DNA of 37,114 nt, from contig CALFYL010000162.1 of assembly GCA_937952135.1 (NCBI GenBank), forward strand, positions 1 through 37,114, given 5' to 3'. Shown here one piece after another: positions 8,406-15,880 of the stretch. A program made the translations under genes and the position numbers. This stretch comes from an uncultured Planctomycetia bacterium. Its GTDB lineage: Bacteria; Planctomycetota; UBA1135; GCA-002686595. Within the stretch, counting starts at the first letter, position 1; every line of letters starts with the position of its first letter. The notes below the pieces were generated by a model. The model ran no database searches. It worked only from the letters and a program-made list of their open reading frames with translations, and was not told the origin of the DNA.

Positions 8406-8443
8406 CTGCTTGATCCTGACAGGCCCCCCGAGCCGGCAAGCAG
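8406..8443 (-). promoter_or_regulatory. Conserved 5' leader hairpin of gene A
   Basis: On the minus strand the stem CTGCTTG ... CAAGCAG closes 11 bases before the ATG, and its 3' side abuts the ribosome binding site AGAGGTGA. The 34-base core (GCTTG to CAAGC) has the same length in the leaders of B and C, with TCAGGA before the 3' arm and CCGG after the 5' arm retained. Confidence 0.6.
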
Positions 8444-8491
8444 CACCGGACGGGGCAACAAGTCCCGCGGATTCGCGGGAGTGCTCTCATC

Positions 8492-8497
8492 ATGCTA
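8492..8497 (-). promoter_or_regulatory. Candidate -10 hexamer (TAGCAT) of gene A
   Basis: TAGCAT lies about 100 bases before the start codon. The same or a similar hexamer occurs at the same distance before B (TAGCAT) and C (TAGAAT). No matching -35 box is visible, so this is a weak call. Confidence 0.3.
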
Positions 8498-8614
8498 CCT
8501 GCGTTGTGCGGCGCCGCACGCCTCGGGCTCGACATCCGAACAGCGCGCGACGAACTTGCACCTGTGCTCGGCGCGCTGAACCCCTCCATCGCCCGTACAG
8601 CTCCGATTCGCGAC

Positions 8615-8712
8615 GTACCGAGCCAGAGCAAATTCTCCCCGCTAATTTGGAGAGCGCGGGTGTTCGCCGGCCCCCACGCAATCAGCGGGGAGAGTTTGCT
8701 CTGGCTCGGTAC
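8615..8712. repeat. Inverted repeat with 29-bp arms, copy 2
   Basis: Same element as 6376-6473; here the arms differ at only one position (8633 against the right arm), again a U-G wobble in plus-strand RNA. It is not adjacent to a plus-strand gene end in this copy. Confidence 0.85.
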
Positions 8713-8737
8713 ATCGCGCAGGCGAGCGAAAACGAAA

Positions 8738-8761
8738 CCGGACAGCCCTTCGGCTGTCCGG
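8738..8761 (-). terminator. Intrinsic terminator of gene B
   Basis: Identical hairpin to the one behind gene A (10-bp stem, 4-base loop), followed on the minus strand by TTTCGTTTTCG, 22 bases after the gene B stop. Confidence 0.85.
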
Positions 8762-8783
8762 TCGCGTCAAATCGGGCCGTGGA

Positions 8784-10649
8784 TTACGGCTGGTACACGA
8801 GGCGCAAACCTTCGCTCAGGAAGGTCGTCTTGCAGGACGGCGGGTCGCGGAACCAGCCCTGCATGTCCACCGTGTCGCCGGCGCTGAACGGTTGGCCGAG
8901 CGAGCCGGGGAACGAGGTCTGGAACAAGTTCCAGTTGTTGGTGAGCTGGCCGTTGCACTGTCCGGCCGTGCCGCCCGTCGACTGCGGGAAGAGGCGCTGC
9001 GTCGGCGCCTTCACGCACAGGAAGCTGTTGCCGCCCGCCGCGCACCACGGGAAGTTGATCTGCCCGTTGATGCCGTAGAACAGCAAGCCCGACTTCTGAC
9101 CTTCGACGTTGCTCACCGTCACCACGCAGGGCGCGGTGTGCGAGACGTTCGGAGAACCGGTCGCCGCGATCGTCGGGATGCAACCGCTGCTCGTGCCCGA
9201 ACCCGTCGGAGTGCAGAACGTCGTCGGGCCCGCGGGCGCCGCGAAACAGAGCTGCCAACTGACCAGGTCGCCGATGTCGCCGCCGGCCCAGTCGTAGATC
9301 TTCAGCGTCCAGTTGCCCGAGGACACCGGGATCTGACCCAGCGGCGTGTTGAAGATGCCCGCGTCACCCGAGGTCCAGTCGCCGAAGTACTGGTTGTACT
9401 GGCCGCCGGGGAACGACGTGCCCGGACACGTCGTCGGGAGGTCGAGCACGCCGGCCTGATAGAAGTGGTAGTTCGAGCCATCGAGGTCGCAGTTCAGACC
9501 CACGCTGTTGGTCGACGACTGCGGACGGTACATCACGTTGTGGTTGCCGCCCGTCGGGTCGGTGATCACGACCTGGAGGTCGCCAACCCACGTGTGCGAG
9601 AGCCCGTTGAGCTCGACCTTGACAAGTTGCGTCGAGCCCGCAGGCACCGCGACGTTGTAGGTCGAGGTGAACTCGTTCGGCGGGAGGATCGTCGGCCATG
9701 TGCCGCCGCCGCCCGTGCCGGAGGTCGGAATCGGACCGCCGAGTCCGCCGGACACACAGGTCGACGGCGGAGGCGGCGGCGCGATGTCGAACATCGCGAG
9801 CGGCGACGACCACGGACCCGCGCCGCCGGCGTTGACCGCGCGGACGCGCCACGAGTGTTGACCGACCGTCGGGTTCACCGAGGTGCTCGTCGAGGCGATC
9901 CCGGTGGTGACCACGCCGTCGACATCCACGTCGTAGGACGTCGCGCAGTTGAGCGACGACCACGTCAGCGTCACCGGCGCCGTCACGAGCGCGCCCCCGA
10001 CAGGCGAGATCGGCGTCGGCGCAACGAACGGCGCCGAAGCTCCGCTCGGAGGAGTTCCGAAGCACAGTTCCCAACTCGTGATCGCACCGATGTCGCCGCC
10101 GGCCCAGTCGTAGATCGTCAGCGTCCACGAACCGGTCGCCGCCGGGATCGTCTCGAGCGGCGTGTTGTTGATGCCGTTCGTTCCGCTCGGCCAGTTGCCG
10201 AAGTTCTGCTCATAGGCGCCCACGGGGAAGATGGCCGTGCCCGTGCACCCCGCGGGATAGCTCAGCGCGCACTGACCGATCGGCACGATCGTGTAGTCGC
10301 CGCCGAGATCGCAGCTGAACGGAGGGCGGTCGAGGAGGTTGTGGGTTTGACCGCTCGGCGTCGTCAGCACGAACTGGAGATCGCCGACCCAGGTGTGCGA
10401 GATGCCGCGCAGACGGACTTCCGTGACGACCGTCGCGCCCGGGGGAACGCTGGCGACGTTGAGCGGACAAATGGTCGGAGTCGTCGGCAGGACGCCCGGG
10501 TAGGTGCCGCCGCCGGTGCCGGTCACGGGGATCGCTCCACCGGCGCCACCCGTGGTGCAGCCGATGGTCTGAGCGCTTGAGAGGCTTGCGAGCAACGCGA
10601 CACCTGCGACGGCCGCTGTCGCACGCCCGAGGAGAATTGTGGGGTTCAT
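8784..10649 (-). CDS. Exported P-domain/FN3 repeat protein B
   Basis: 621 residues with the same order as gene A: signal peptide (MNPTILLGRATAAVAG..., ending SSAQ), TIGCTTGG linker, P-domain 1 (HTWVGDLQFVLTTPSG; GSWTLTIYDWAGGDIG; SWELCFG), FN3-like domain (HSWRVRAVNAGGAG), a proline linker, P-domain 2 (HTWVGDLQVVITDPTG; GNWTLKIYDWAGGDIG; SWQLCFA) and the CTD. The CTD is residue-for-residue the same as in A, while the first ~470 residues are clearly diverged, so only the 3' part has been homogenised. The start codon was placed at the ATG that opens the signal peptide; the ribosome binding site is weak (AGAAG). An upstream in-frame extension of 41 codons is Arg/Ser-rich and covers the conserved leader, so it is unlikely to be translated. 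Confidence 0.88.
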   Translation of the reverse strand: MNPTILLGRATAAVAGVALLASLSSAQTIGCTTGGAGGAIPVTGTGGGTYPGVLPTTPTICPLNVASVPPGATVVTEVRLRGISHTWVGDLQFVLTTPSGQTHNLLDRPPFSCDLGGDYTIVPIGQCALSYPAGCTGTAIFPVGAYEQNFGNWPSGTNGINNTPLETIPAATGSWTLTIYDWAGGDIGAITSWELCFGTPPSGASAPFVAPTPISPVGGALVTAPVTLTWSSLNCATSYDVDVDGVVTTGIASTSTSVNPTVGQHSWRVRAVNAGGAGPWSSPLAMFDIAPPPPPSTCVSGGLGGPIPTSGTGGGGTWPTILPPNEFTSTYNVAVPAGSTQLVKVELNGLSHTWVGDLQVVITDPTGGNHNVMYRPQSSTNSVGLNCDLDGSNYHFYQAGVLDLPTTCPGTSFPGGQYNQYFGDWTSGDAGIFNTPLGQIPVSSGNWTLKIYDWAGGDIGDLVSWQLCFAAPAGPTTFCTPTGSGTSSGCIPTIAATGSPNVSHTAPCVVTVSNVEGQKSGLLFYGINGQINFPWCAAGGNSFLCVKAPTQRLFPQSTGGTAGQCNGQLTNNWNLFQTSFPGSLGQPFSAGDTVDMQGWFRDPPSCKTTFLSEGLRLVYQP

Positions 10650-10659
10650 GGATTCGCTT

Positions 10660-10697
10660 CTGCTTGATCCTGACGAGCGCCGCGATCCGGCAAGCAG
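10660..10697 (-). promoter_or_regulatory. Conserved 5' leader hairpin of gene B
   Basis: CTGCTTG ... CAAGCAG again spans 38 bases and ends 11 bases before the ATG, exactly as in gene A. The loop sequence differs from A while the flanking CCGG and TCAGGAT stretches are retained. Confidence 0.6.
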
Positions 10698-10744
10698 TAC
10701 CGGACGAGCCGGCGATTCCGCTGAGGCGCGGAAGCGCTCGCTCC

Positions 10745-10750
10745 ATGCTA
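10745..10750 (-). promoter_or_regulatory. Candidate -10 hexamer (TAGCAT) of gene B
   Basis: Same hexamer and same ~100-base distance to the start codon as in gene A; no clear -35 box. Confidence 0.3.
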
Positions 10751-10882
10751 GCGAGCCCGCCGAAACGCGCATGACGTCGCGCGGGATCCGCGACGGGCCG
10801 CAGAGTCGCGGCGGCGAGGTGGTACCTAGTTCCCTTCGCAGCGCAGGATGCAGGCAGGCGCGAAGCAGACTGGAAATGAATT

Positions 10883-10904
10883 CGGGCAGCCCAGAGGCTG
10901 CCCG
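10883..10904 (-). terminator. Terminator-like hairpin
   Basis: Perfect 9-bp stem CGGGCAGCC / GGCTGCCCG with a 4-base loop, followed on the minus strand by AATTCATTTCC. It is the outermost of four hairpins stacked beyond gene C. Confidence 0.6.
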
Positions 10905-10918
10905 ACGTACTCGAGCTC

Positions 10919-10946
10919 TTCGGGCAGCTCCGAGGCGCTGCCCGAA
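10919..10946 (-). terminator. Terminator-like hairpin
   Basis: Perfect 10-bp stem TTCGGGCAGC / GCTGCCCGAA with an 8-base loop. It occupies the same place relative to 3'-end remnant 1 as the later hairpins do relative to remnant 2 and gene C. Confidence 0.55.
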
Positions 10947-11037
10947 AGTGTCGTACTCGTTGGGCTCGCGCTTGCGCGCGAGCCAGCGAGCGAGCTTCAG
11001 CTCGCGAACAGAGTTTCGCGAGCCGCTCGGCCTTGGG

Positions 11038-11105
11038 TCACGGTTGGACCGTGAGCTCCAGCGCGTCCGACAAGTTCGTCGTCTTCGGCGCCGGCGGATC
11101 GCGGA
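11038..11105 (-). pseudogene. 3'-end remnant 1 of a P-domain protein gene
   Basis: Read on the minus strand this encodes RDPPAPKTTNLSDALEL, four more residues and a TGA stop, the same ending as gene C. Homology stops abruptly at 11105 and nothing upstream could supply the rest of the protein. It is a truncated duplicate, not an active gene. Confidence 0.85.
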
Positions 11106-11145
11106 GGTAAGCCTCGGTTCGTTCGCGCGGTCAGCGCGAACGAAA

Positions 11146-11169
11146 CCGGACAGCCCTTTGGCTGTCCGG
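11146..11169 (-). terminator. Terminator hairpin in tandem unit 1
   Basis: Ten-bp stem CCGGACAGCC / GGCTGTCCGG with loop CTTT; the same stem as behind genes A and B but a different loop. The minus-strand tail is TTTCGTTCGCG. Confidence 0.65.
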
Positions 11170-11261
11170 AAGAGTCGTGCTCGTTGGGCTCGCGCTTGCG
11201 CGCGAGCCAGCGAGCGAGCTTCAGCTCGCGAACAGAGTTTCGCGAGCCGCTCGGCCTTGGG

Positions 11262-11329
11262 TCACGGTTGGACCGTGAGCTCCAGCGCGTCCGACAAGTT
11301 CGTCGTCTTCGGCGCCGGCGGATCGCGGA
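11262..11329 (-). pseudogene. 3'-end remnant 2 of a P-domain protein gene
   Basis: Second copy of the same 22-codon ending, identical to remnant 1 over this stretch and nearly identical to the end of gene C; homology ends at the same base (GCGGA). Truncated duplicate. Confidence 0.85.
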
Positions 11330-11369
11330 GGTAAGCCTCGGTTCGTTCGCGCGGTCAGCGCGAACGAAA

Positions 11370-11393
11370 CCGGACAGCCCTTTGGCTGTCCGG
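11370..11393 (-). terminator. Terminator of gene C (tandem unit 2)
   Basis: Same 10-bp stem and CTTT loop as at 11146-11169. It lies 62 bases beyond the gene C stop and is the first such hairpin a gene C transcript would meet. Confidence 0.7.
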
Positions 11394-11454
11394 TAGAGGA
11401 TCCGGAGCGAGCTTCAGCTCGCGAACAGAGTTTCGCGAGCCCCTCGGCGTTGGG

Positions 11455-13326
11455 TCACGGTTGGACCGTGAGTTCCAGCGCGTCCGACAAGTTCGTCGTC
11501 TTCGGCGCCGGCGGATCGCGGAACCACGCCTGCGCATACACCTTCGCACCGCTCAGGAACGGATTGCCGAGCGCGCCGGGATTGGCGCTCTGGTAGGTGT
11601 TCCAGTTGAGCGTGAAGGCGCCCGTGCAGGTCGAGGTGGCGCCGCCCGAACTCTGCGTTCCGGTGCGCTGCGTCGGCGACTTGACGCACAGGAAGCTCGA
11701 GCTTCCCGGGCTCCAGGGCAGCGGCGAGAAGCCGGTGTTGTTCACACCGTAGAAGATCAGACCTTGCTTCTGGCCTTCGACGTTCGCGACGTTGATCACG
11801 CAAGGCGTGGCCAAGCTCGCGCTCGGCTGCGCCGTGGCGCTCATCGAAGCGTTGCAACCGTTCGTCGTCGTGCCCGCCGTGCAGTACACGGACGGGTTGC
11901 CGGCGCCGGCGTCGAAGCACAGATCCCAGCTCGTCAGCGTGCCGCCGTCGGCAGGGATGTACCAGTCGTAGATCTTCAGCGTCCAGTTGCCCGACGCGAT
12001 CGGAATCGAATCGAGGTTCACGTTCACGATGCCCGCGTCGCCGCTGTTCCACATGCCGTAGTACTGGCCGTAGACGCCGGGCGCGACCGTTCCGAGGTTG
12101 GTGCAGCTGAACGTGATCGCCGGGGCGCCGCACTCGTCGGTTCCCGTGACCGGATCGACGAACGAATAGTCGCCCGCGAAGTCGTCCCCGCAGCCGCCGG
12201 CGAACACGCCGTCGACCTCTTGGAAGATGTTGTAGTTCACGCCCGCGGGCGAGGTCAGCACGATGTGGCAGTCGCCCGACCAGGTGTGGTCGAGGCCGTT
12301 GAGGCGCACCGCCTCGATGCGCGTGGCGCCGGCCGGAACCGACACGGCGAGCGTCGAGCTGAGCTCACCCGTCGGAAGCACGAGCGGCCAGGTGCCGTCC
12401 ACGCCGGACGACGGGAACGATCCACCCGTTCCGCCCGTGGCGCAGACCCACGGAGTGAGCGTGCCGATCGTGAACGTGCGCGCCGTCGAGTACGCCGTCG
12501 CACCCGCGCCGTTCACCGCACGCACGCGCCAGGAGTACCCGCCGGGCGTGAGGTTCGTGAGGTTGAAGGTCGTGTTCGTGATGCCCGTCGTGACGTTGCC
12601 GTTCACATCGAGGTCGTAGCTCGTCGCGCAGTTCACAGCGTCCCAAACGAGTTGCGTCGACGTCGCGCAGAAGAGCGCCTGGTCCGCGGGCGACACGAGG
12701 TTCGGCACGAACGCCGGCGGAGTCGGAAGCGGCGGCGTGCCGAAGCACAGATCCCAGCTCGTCATCGAACCGATGTCGCCGCCGGCCCAGTCGTACACGG
12801 TCAGCGTCCACGTTCCCGTGGCCGCGGCGATCGCCGAGAGCGGGGTGTTGTTGACGCCTTGCGTGCCCGAGGGCCAAGTCCCGGTGAAGGGCTCGTACGT
12901 TCCCGGAGTCACGACGCCCGTGCAGTTGCCGAACGGAACGCCCGTCGTGCACTCAGGGACGAGCACGTAGTCGCCCGCGTAATCGCAGGAACCGCTCGCC
13001 TGGTCGATGAGGTTGTGGCGCGAGCCGTTCGGCGCCGTGAGCACGAGCTGCAGGTCGCCGGCCCAGGTGTGGAAGAAGCCGTTGAGCTTGACCTCGGTGA
13101 CCACCGTCGCGCCCGGGGGCAGCGAAGGCACCGCCAGGGTCATCGCGGTTTCGTTGGGCGGGAAGGCGGTCGGGTAGATCCCGCCGCCGCCCGAGCCACT
13201 CGTGGGGATGACGCCGGAGGCGCCGCCTGTCGTGCAGCCGATGGTTTGAGCCTGCGAAGCGCTCGTGAGCAGCGCCGCGATCACGGACGCGCACGCGACG
13301 CGTCGAGTGAGTTGATGGAGATTCAT
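11455..13326 (-). CDS. Exported P-domain/FN3 repeat protein C
   Basis: 623 residues. Signal peptide (MNLHQLTRRVACASVIAALL, ending SQAQ), TIGCTTGGASG linker, P-domain 1 (HTWAGDLQLVLTAPNG; GTWTLTVYDWAGGDIG; SWDLCFG), FN3-like domain (GYSWRVRAVNGAGATAY), and a second P-domain with a longer insertion (DHTWSGDCHIVLTSPAG; GNWTLKIYDWYIPADGG; SWDLCFD). The CTD is of the second type (YCTAGTTTNGCNASM ... FRDPPAPKTTNLSDAL). The start was placed at the ATG opening the signal peptide, though no good ribosome binding site precedes it. The leader shares the conserved hairpin with A and B. Two extra truncated copies of the gene's 3' end lie just beyond its stop. Confidence 0.87.
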   Translation of the reverse strand: MNLHQLTRRVACASVIAALLTSASQAQTIGCTTGGASGVIPTSGSGGGGIYPTAFPPNETAMTLAVPSLPPGATVVTEVKLNGFFHTWAGDLQLVLTAPNGSRHNLIDQASGSCDYAGDYVLVPECTTGVPFGNCTGVVTPGTYEPFTGTWPSGTQGVNNTPLSAIAAATGTWTLTVYDWAGGDIGSMTSWDLCFGTPPLPTPPAFVPNLVSPADQALFCATSTQLVWDAVNCATSYDLDVNGNVTTGITNTTFNLTNLTPGGYSWRVRAVNGAGATAYSTARTFTIGTLTPWVCATGGTGGSFPSSGVDGTWPLVLPTGELSSTLAVSVPAGATRIEAVRLNGLDHTWSGDCHIVLTSPAGVNYNIFQEVDGVFAGGCGDDFAGDYSFVDPVTGTDECGAPAITFSCTNLGTVAPGVYGQYYGMWNSGDAGIVNVNLDSIPIASGNWTLKIYDWYIPADGGTLTSWDLCFDAGAGNPSVYCTAGTTTNGCNASMSATAQPSASLATPCVINVANVEGQKQGLIFYGVNNTGFSPLPWSPGSSSFLCVKSPTQRTGTQSSGGATSTCTGAFTLNWNTYQSANPGALGNPFLSGAKVYAQAWFRDPPAPKTTNLSDALELTVQP

Positions 13327-13342
13327 TAGGGAACGATTTCGA

Positions 13343-13376
13343 GCTTGCTCCTGACGAACACCGCGTTCCGGCAAGC
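13343..13376 (-). promoter_or_regulatory. Conserved 5' leader hairpin of gene C
   Basis: Core GCTTG ... CAAGC has the same 34-base span as in A and B. The inner stem is GAAC/GTTC here and GGC/GCC in A, so pairing survives a base change. It ends 17 bases before the ATG. Confidence 0.55.
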
Positions 13377-13425
13377 CAGGCGGAGCGGGGAACCGTGTCA
13401 CGCGAATCGAGACATGGCTCCCCAC

Positions 13426-13431
13426 ATTCTA
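13426..13431 (-). promoter_or_regulatory. Candidate -10 hexamer (TAGAAT) of gene C
   Basis: About 100-105 bases upstream of the start, matching the position in A and B; no clear -35 box. Confidence 0.3.
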
Positions 13432-13617
13432 CGCGGTGCAACGCCCACCGCTCGTCGCGCGCAGCATCGCCGCCGAGATGTCGGGAGTCTCACGGCGTCG
13501 TCTCAGGCACGCGCCGCGTTGCTCGAGCTTGCGCGCCAGGAACGTCTCGCGGCGAACGACGCTTGCTCGCTCGAACGTGAAGCGCAGCCAGCGCACTCGC
13601 GCCTCCGCGCAGAAATG

Positions 13618-13647
13618 ACTTCGGGCAGCCCTTTGGCTGCCCGAAGT
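13618..13647 (-). terminator. Intrinsic terminator of gene D
   Basis: Perfect 13-bp stem ACTTCGGGCAGCC / GGCTGCCCGAAGT with a 4-base loop; the minus-strand tail is CATTTCTG. It lies 59 bases after the gene D stop. Confidence 0.8.
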
Positions 13648-13705
13648 GCTTCGTCTGATTCGAGTCAGCTCGCGAACAGAGTTCCGCGAGCCGCTCGGCC
13701 GTGGA

Positions 13706-15589
13706 TCACGGCTGGCAGGTCATCTCGAGAGCGTCCGAGAGGTTCGTCGTCTTCGGCGCCGGCGGGTCGCGGAACCACGCCTGCGCGTAGACCTTGCTGC
13801 CGACGAGGAACGGATTGCCGAGCGCGCCGGGGTTGGCGCCTTGGTACGCGTTCCAGTCGAGCGTGAAGGCGCCGTTGCACTGACCGGCGGTGCCGCCGGC
13901 GGCTTGCGTGCCGGTGCGTTGGTTCGGCGACTTGACGCACAGGAAGCTCGTGCTGCCCACGCCCCACGACGACGGGGTGAAGCCGGTGTTGTTCACACCG
14001 TAGAAGATCAGACCTTGCTTCTGGCCTTCGACGTTCGCGACGTTGAGCACGCACGGGTTGGCGAAGGAGACGCTCGGCTGCGCCGTCGCCGTGATGGTGG
14101 CGTTGCAGTTGTTCGTCGTCGTGCCGGCCGTGCAGTAGCTGACCGGGCCCGAAGGACCGGCGTCGAAGCACAGTTGCCAATCGCTGATCACGCCCGAGTC
14201 GCCGCTGACCCAGTCGTACACCGTCAGCGTCCAGTTGCCGTTCGCGATCGGGATCGCGCTCAGCGGGGTGTTGAACACGCCGCTGGTCCCGGACGGCCAC
14301 GTGCCGAAGTTCTGGTTGTAGTCGCCGATCGGGATGTCCGTCGTGCCCGGGCACGTGGTCGGCCACGGCGCACCGGCGGTCTCGTAGATCGAGTAGGCGC
14401 CGTTCAGGTCGCAGTTGAGACCCGCGCCCGCAGTGGTGAAGCCGGGACGGTGCACGATGTTGTGCATGCCGCCGGTCGGATCGGTCAACACGAGCTGAAG
14501 GTCACCGACCCAGGTGTGCTGGGTCGAGAACGTCACGTCGAGCTTGACGATCTGGGTCGCGCCCGCCGGCAGCGTCACGTTGTACGTGTTGCTGTAGGGC
14601 GTGCCCGGGAACGTGCCCGGCCAGACGGCGCCCGTTCCGCCCGTACCCGACGCCGGGACGAGTCCCGAGCCGAGGCCGTTCGAAACGCAGGTCGAGGCAG
14701 GCGGAGGCGCCGGGACCGTGAAGGTGAACGGCGAGGCGTAGGCCGACGAGCCGCTCGCGTTGGTCGCGCGGACGGTCCAGGTGTGGAGGCCCGGAGCGAG
14801 CACCGGCGCGGCGAACGAATTGCCCACGACGCCCGTCGTGATGACGCCGTCGAGGTCGACGTCGTAGGTGGCGGCGCAGTTCACGGAGTTCCAGGTCAGC
14901 GTGACCGGGTTGCCCTGCGATCCGCCGTTGGCCGGACCGGTCAGGGTCGGCGCGGTGCTCGGCGCCAACGGCGGGACCGGGGTACCGAAGCAGACGTCGA
15001 AGCTCGTCAGCGCGCCCGAGTCACCGCCGGCCCAGTCGTACACGGTCAGCGTCCACGTTCCCGTGGCGGCGGCGATCGTGTCGAGGGACGTGTTGTTGAT
15101 GCCGTTCGTGCCGCTCGGCCACGTGCCGAAGTACTGGTCGTAAGCGCCGGGCGTCAAGACCGTCGTGCCCGAGCAGGTGGCCGGCCACGCCATGCCGCCG
15201 GTGCAGGCGGGAACGATCGTGTAGTCGCCGCCGAAGTCGCAGCTTCCGTTGGGGCGGACGAACAGGTTGTGGCTCGCGCCCGACGGGTCGGTGAGCACGA
15301 AATGCGTGTCGTTGATCCAGGTGTGGGTCAAGCCGAACAGCTTGAACTCGGTGACCACCGTGGAGCCGGGGGGCAGGGTGCCGACGTTGAGCGTGAAGAC
15401 GCTCGGACTCGGAGGAAGCACGGTGGGGTACGCGGTGGAGCCGCCGCCGCCCGTGCCGGACGCGGGGATGATGCCGCCGTTGGCCACGCCAACTTCGCAG
15501 CCGAGGGTCTGCGCCTGAACGCCCGCGGCGAGTGCCGCGAGGGTCGCAGCCGCGCCCAGGGCGCGGGAAAGATTCGAAACGAGTCTCAT
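13706..15589 (-). CDS. Exported P-domain/FN3 repeat protein D
   Basis: 627 residues. Signal peptide (MRLVSNLSRALGAAATLAAL, ending VQAQ), linker TLGCEVGVANGG, P-domain 1 (HTWINDTHFVLTDPSG; GTWTLTVYDWAGGDSG), FN3-like domain (LHTWTVRATNASGSSAY), and P-domain 2 (HTWVGDLQLVLTDPTG; GNWTLTVYDWVSGDSG; DWQLCFD). The CTD is of the second type (YCTAGTTTNNCNATI ... FRDPPAPKTTNLSDAL), like C and F. Up to the end of P-domain 2 the closest relative is gene E, but E carries the other CTD type. In P-domain 1 the usual GD after the HTW motif is ND. A GGAG lies before the start. It is the longest member of the family here. Confidence 0.88.
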   Translation of the reverse strand: MRLVSNLSRALGAAATLAALAAGVQAQTLGCEVGVANGGIIPASGTGGGGSTAYPTVLPPSPSVFTLNVGTLPPGSTVVTEFKLFGLTHTWINDTHFVLTDPSGASHNLFVRPNGSCDFGGDYTIVPACTGGMAWPATCSGTTVLTPGAYDQYFGTWPSGTNGINNTSLDTIAAATGTWTLTVYDWAGGDSGALTSFDVCFGTPVPPLAPSTAPTLTGPANGGSQGNPVTLTWNSVNCAATYDVDLDGVITTGVVGNSFAAPVLAPGLHTWTVRATNASGSSAYASPFTFTVPAPPPASTCVSNGLGSGLVPASGTGGTGAVWPGTFPGTPYSNTYNVTLPAGATQIVKLDVTFSTQHTWVGDLQLVLTDPTGGMHNIVHRPGFTTAGAGLNCDLNGAYSIYETAGAPWPTTCPGTTDIPIGDYNQNFGTWPSGTSGVFNTPLSAIPIANGNWTLTVYDWVSGDSGVISDWQLCFDAGPSGPVSYCTAGTTTNNCNATITATAQPSVSFANPCVLNVANVEGQKQGLIFYGVNNTGFTPSSWGVGSTSFLCVKSPNQRTGTQAAGGTAGQCNGAFTLDWNAYQGANPGALGNPFLVGSKVYAQAWFRDPPAPKTTNLSDALEMTCQP

Positions 15590-15714
15590 GGAGAAGAGCT
15601 CCGCTCGGGAGAGAGGAAAGGGGGTTCTGGGAGGGGGCTACCCCCCTCCGACCCAGGCCGCCGCCGAGCTGCGACGCCCCGAGTCTCGGCGCACTGCGCG
15701 CCATCCGACCCCTG

Positions 15715-15720
15715 ATGATA
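15715..15720 (-). promoter_or_regulatory. Candidate -10 hexamer (TATCAT) of gene D
   Basis: About 128 bases before the ATG of gene D. A related hexamer (TAGACT, 17982-17987) sits at nearly the same distance before gene E. No -35 box is recognisable. Confidence 0.25.
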
Positions 15721-15880
15721 CGCGAGTGTCCCAAGTTGGGGAGTGCTCGAAGCGGGAGCGCGGGGCAAAAACTCAACCCGAAAGCGAGTCAGGATCTCGA
15801 AAAGCGTTCTCCTGTCACGCTCCGGCGCCGCACAACCTTCGGGCATGAAACTCGGGTTGGACTCGGCCCCGGAAACGACA

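Larger units (their letters stand above)
8396..8783. other. Gene-free region between A and B
   Basis: The stretch holds the 5' leader and likely promoter of gene A (8396 to ~8500) and a small perfect hairpin (CCCGCG/CGCGGG, 8465-8480). About 110 bp without recognisable content follow, and then copy 2 of the 619-bp block with its inverted repeat and the gene B terminator. No credible coding frame was seen. Confidence 0.7.
8609..9227. repeat. 619-bp near-identical block, copy 2
   Basis: Partner of 6370-6988. Here the left boundary falls in non-coding DNA and not in the end of a gene. The right boundary falls at the junction between P-domain 2 and the CTD of gene B. Confidence 0.92.
10951..11398. 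repeat. Tandem 224-bp repeat carrying gene 3' ends (two copies)
   Basis: Units 10951-11174 and 11175-11398 differ at two positions that I could find. Each holds, read on the minus strand: a terminator hairpin, a GC-rich palindromic stretch (about 11118-11145 in unit 1), the last 22 codons and stop of a CTD, and a 3' flank with the hairpin GCTCGCGAA / TTCGCGAGC (11000-11023, 11224-11247). The true gene C 3' end starting near 11405 is a third, partial copy at offset 193. Confidence 0.9.
13327..13705. other. Gene-free region between C and D
   Basis: It holds the leader hairpin of gene C (13343-13376), a candidate -10 (13426-13431), about 180 bp without recognisable content, the gene D terminator (13618-13647), and a 3' flank related to that of gene C (hairpin 13668-13691, one mismatch). 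No credible coding frame. Confidence 0.7.

Noticed and set aside
8406..8443. A known riboswitch class for the A/B/C leader hairpin
   Set aside because: I compared it from memory with c-di-GMP, guanidine, fluoride and glutamine motifs and found no match; it is reported only as a conserved hairpin.
8396..8461. N-terminal extensions of gene A and its paralogues B and C starting upstream of the signal peptide
   Set aside because: The extensions translate the conserved leader hairpin, are Arg/Ser-rich and would bury the signal peptide. The ATG before the signal peptide fits better.
10883..11398. A CRISPR array, suggested by repeated hairpins
   Set aside because: Only two 224-bp units, no short regular repeats with unique spacers, and no cas genes. 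The units are duplicated gene ends.
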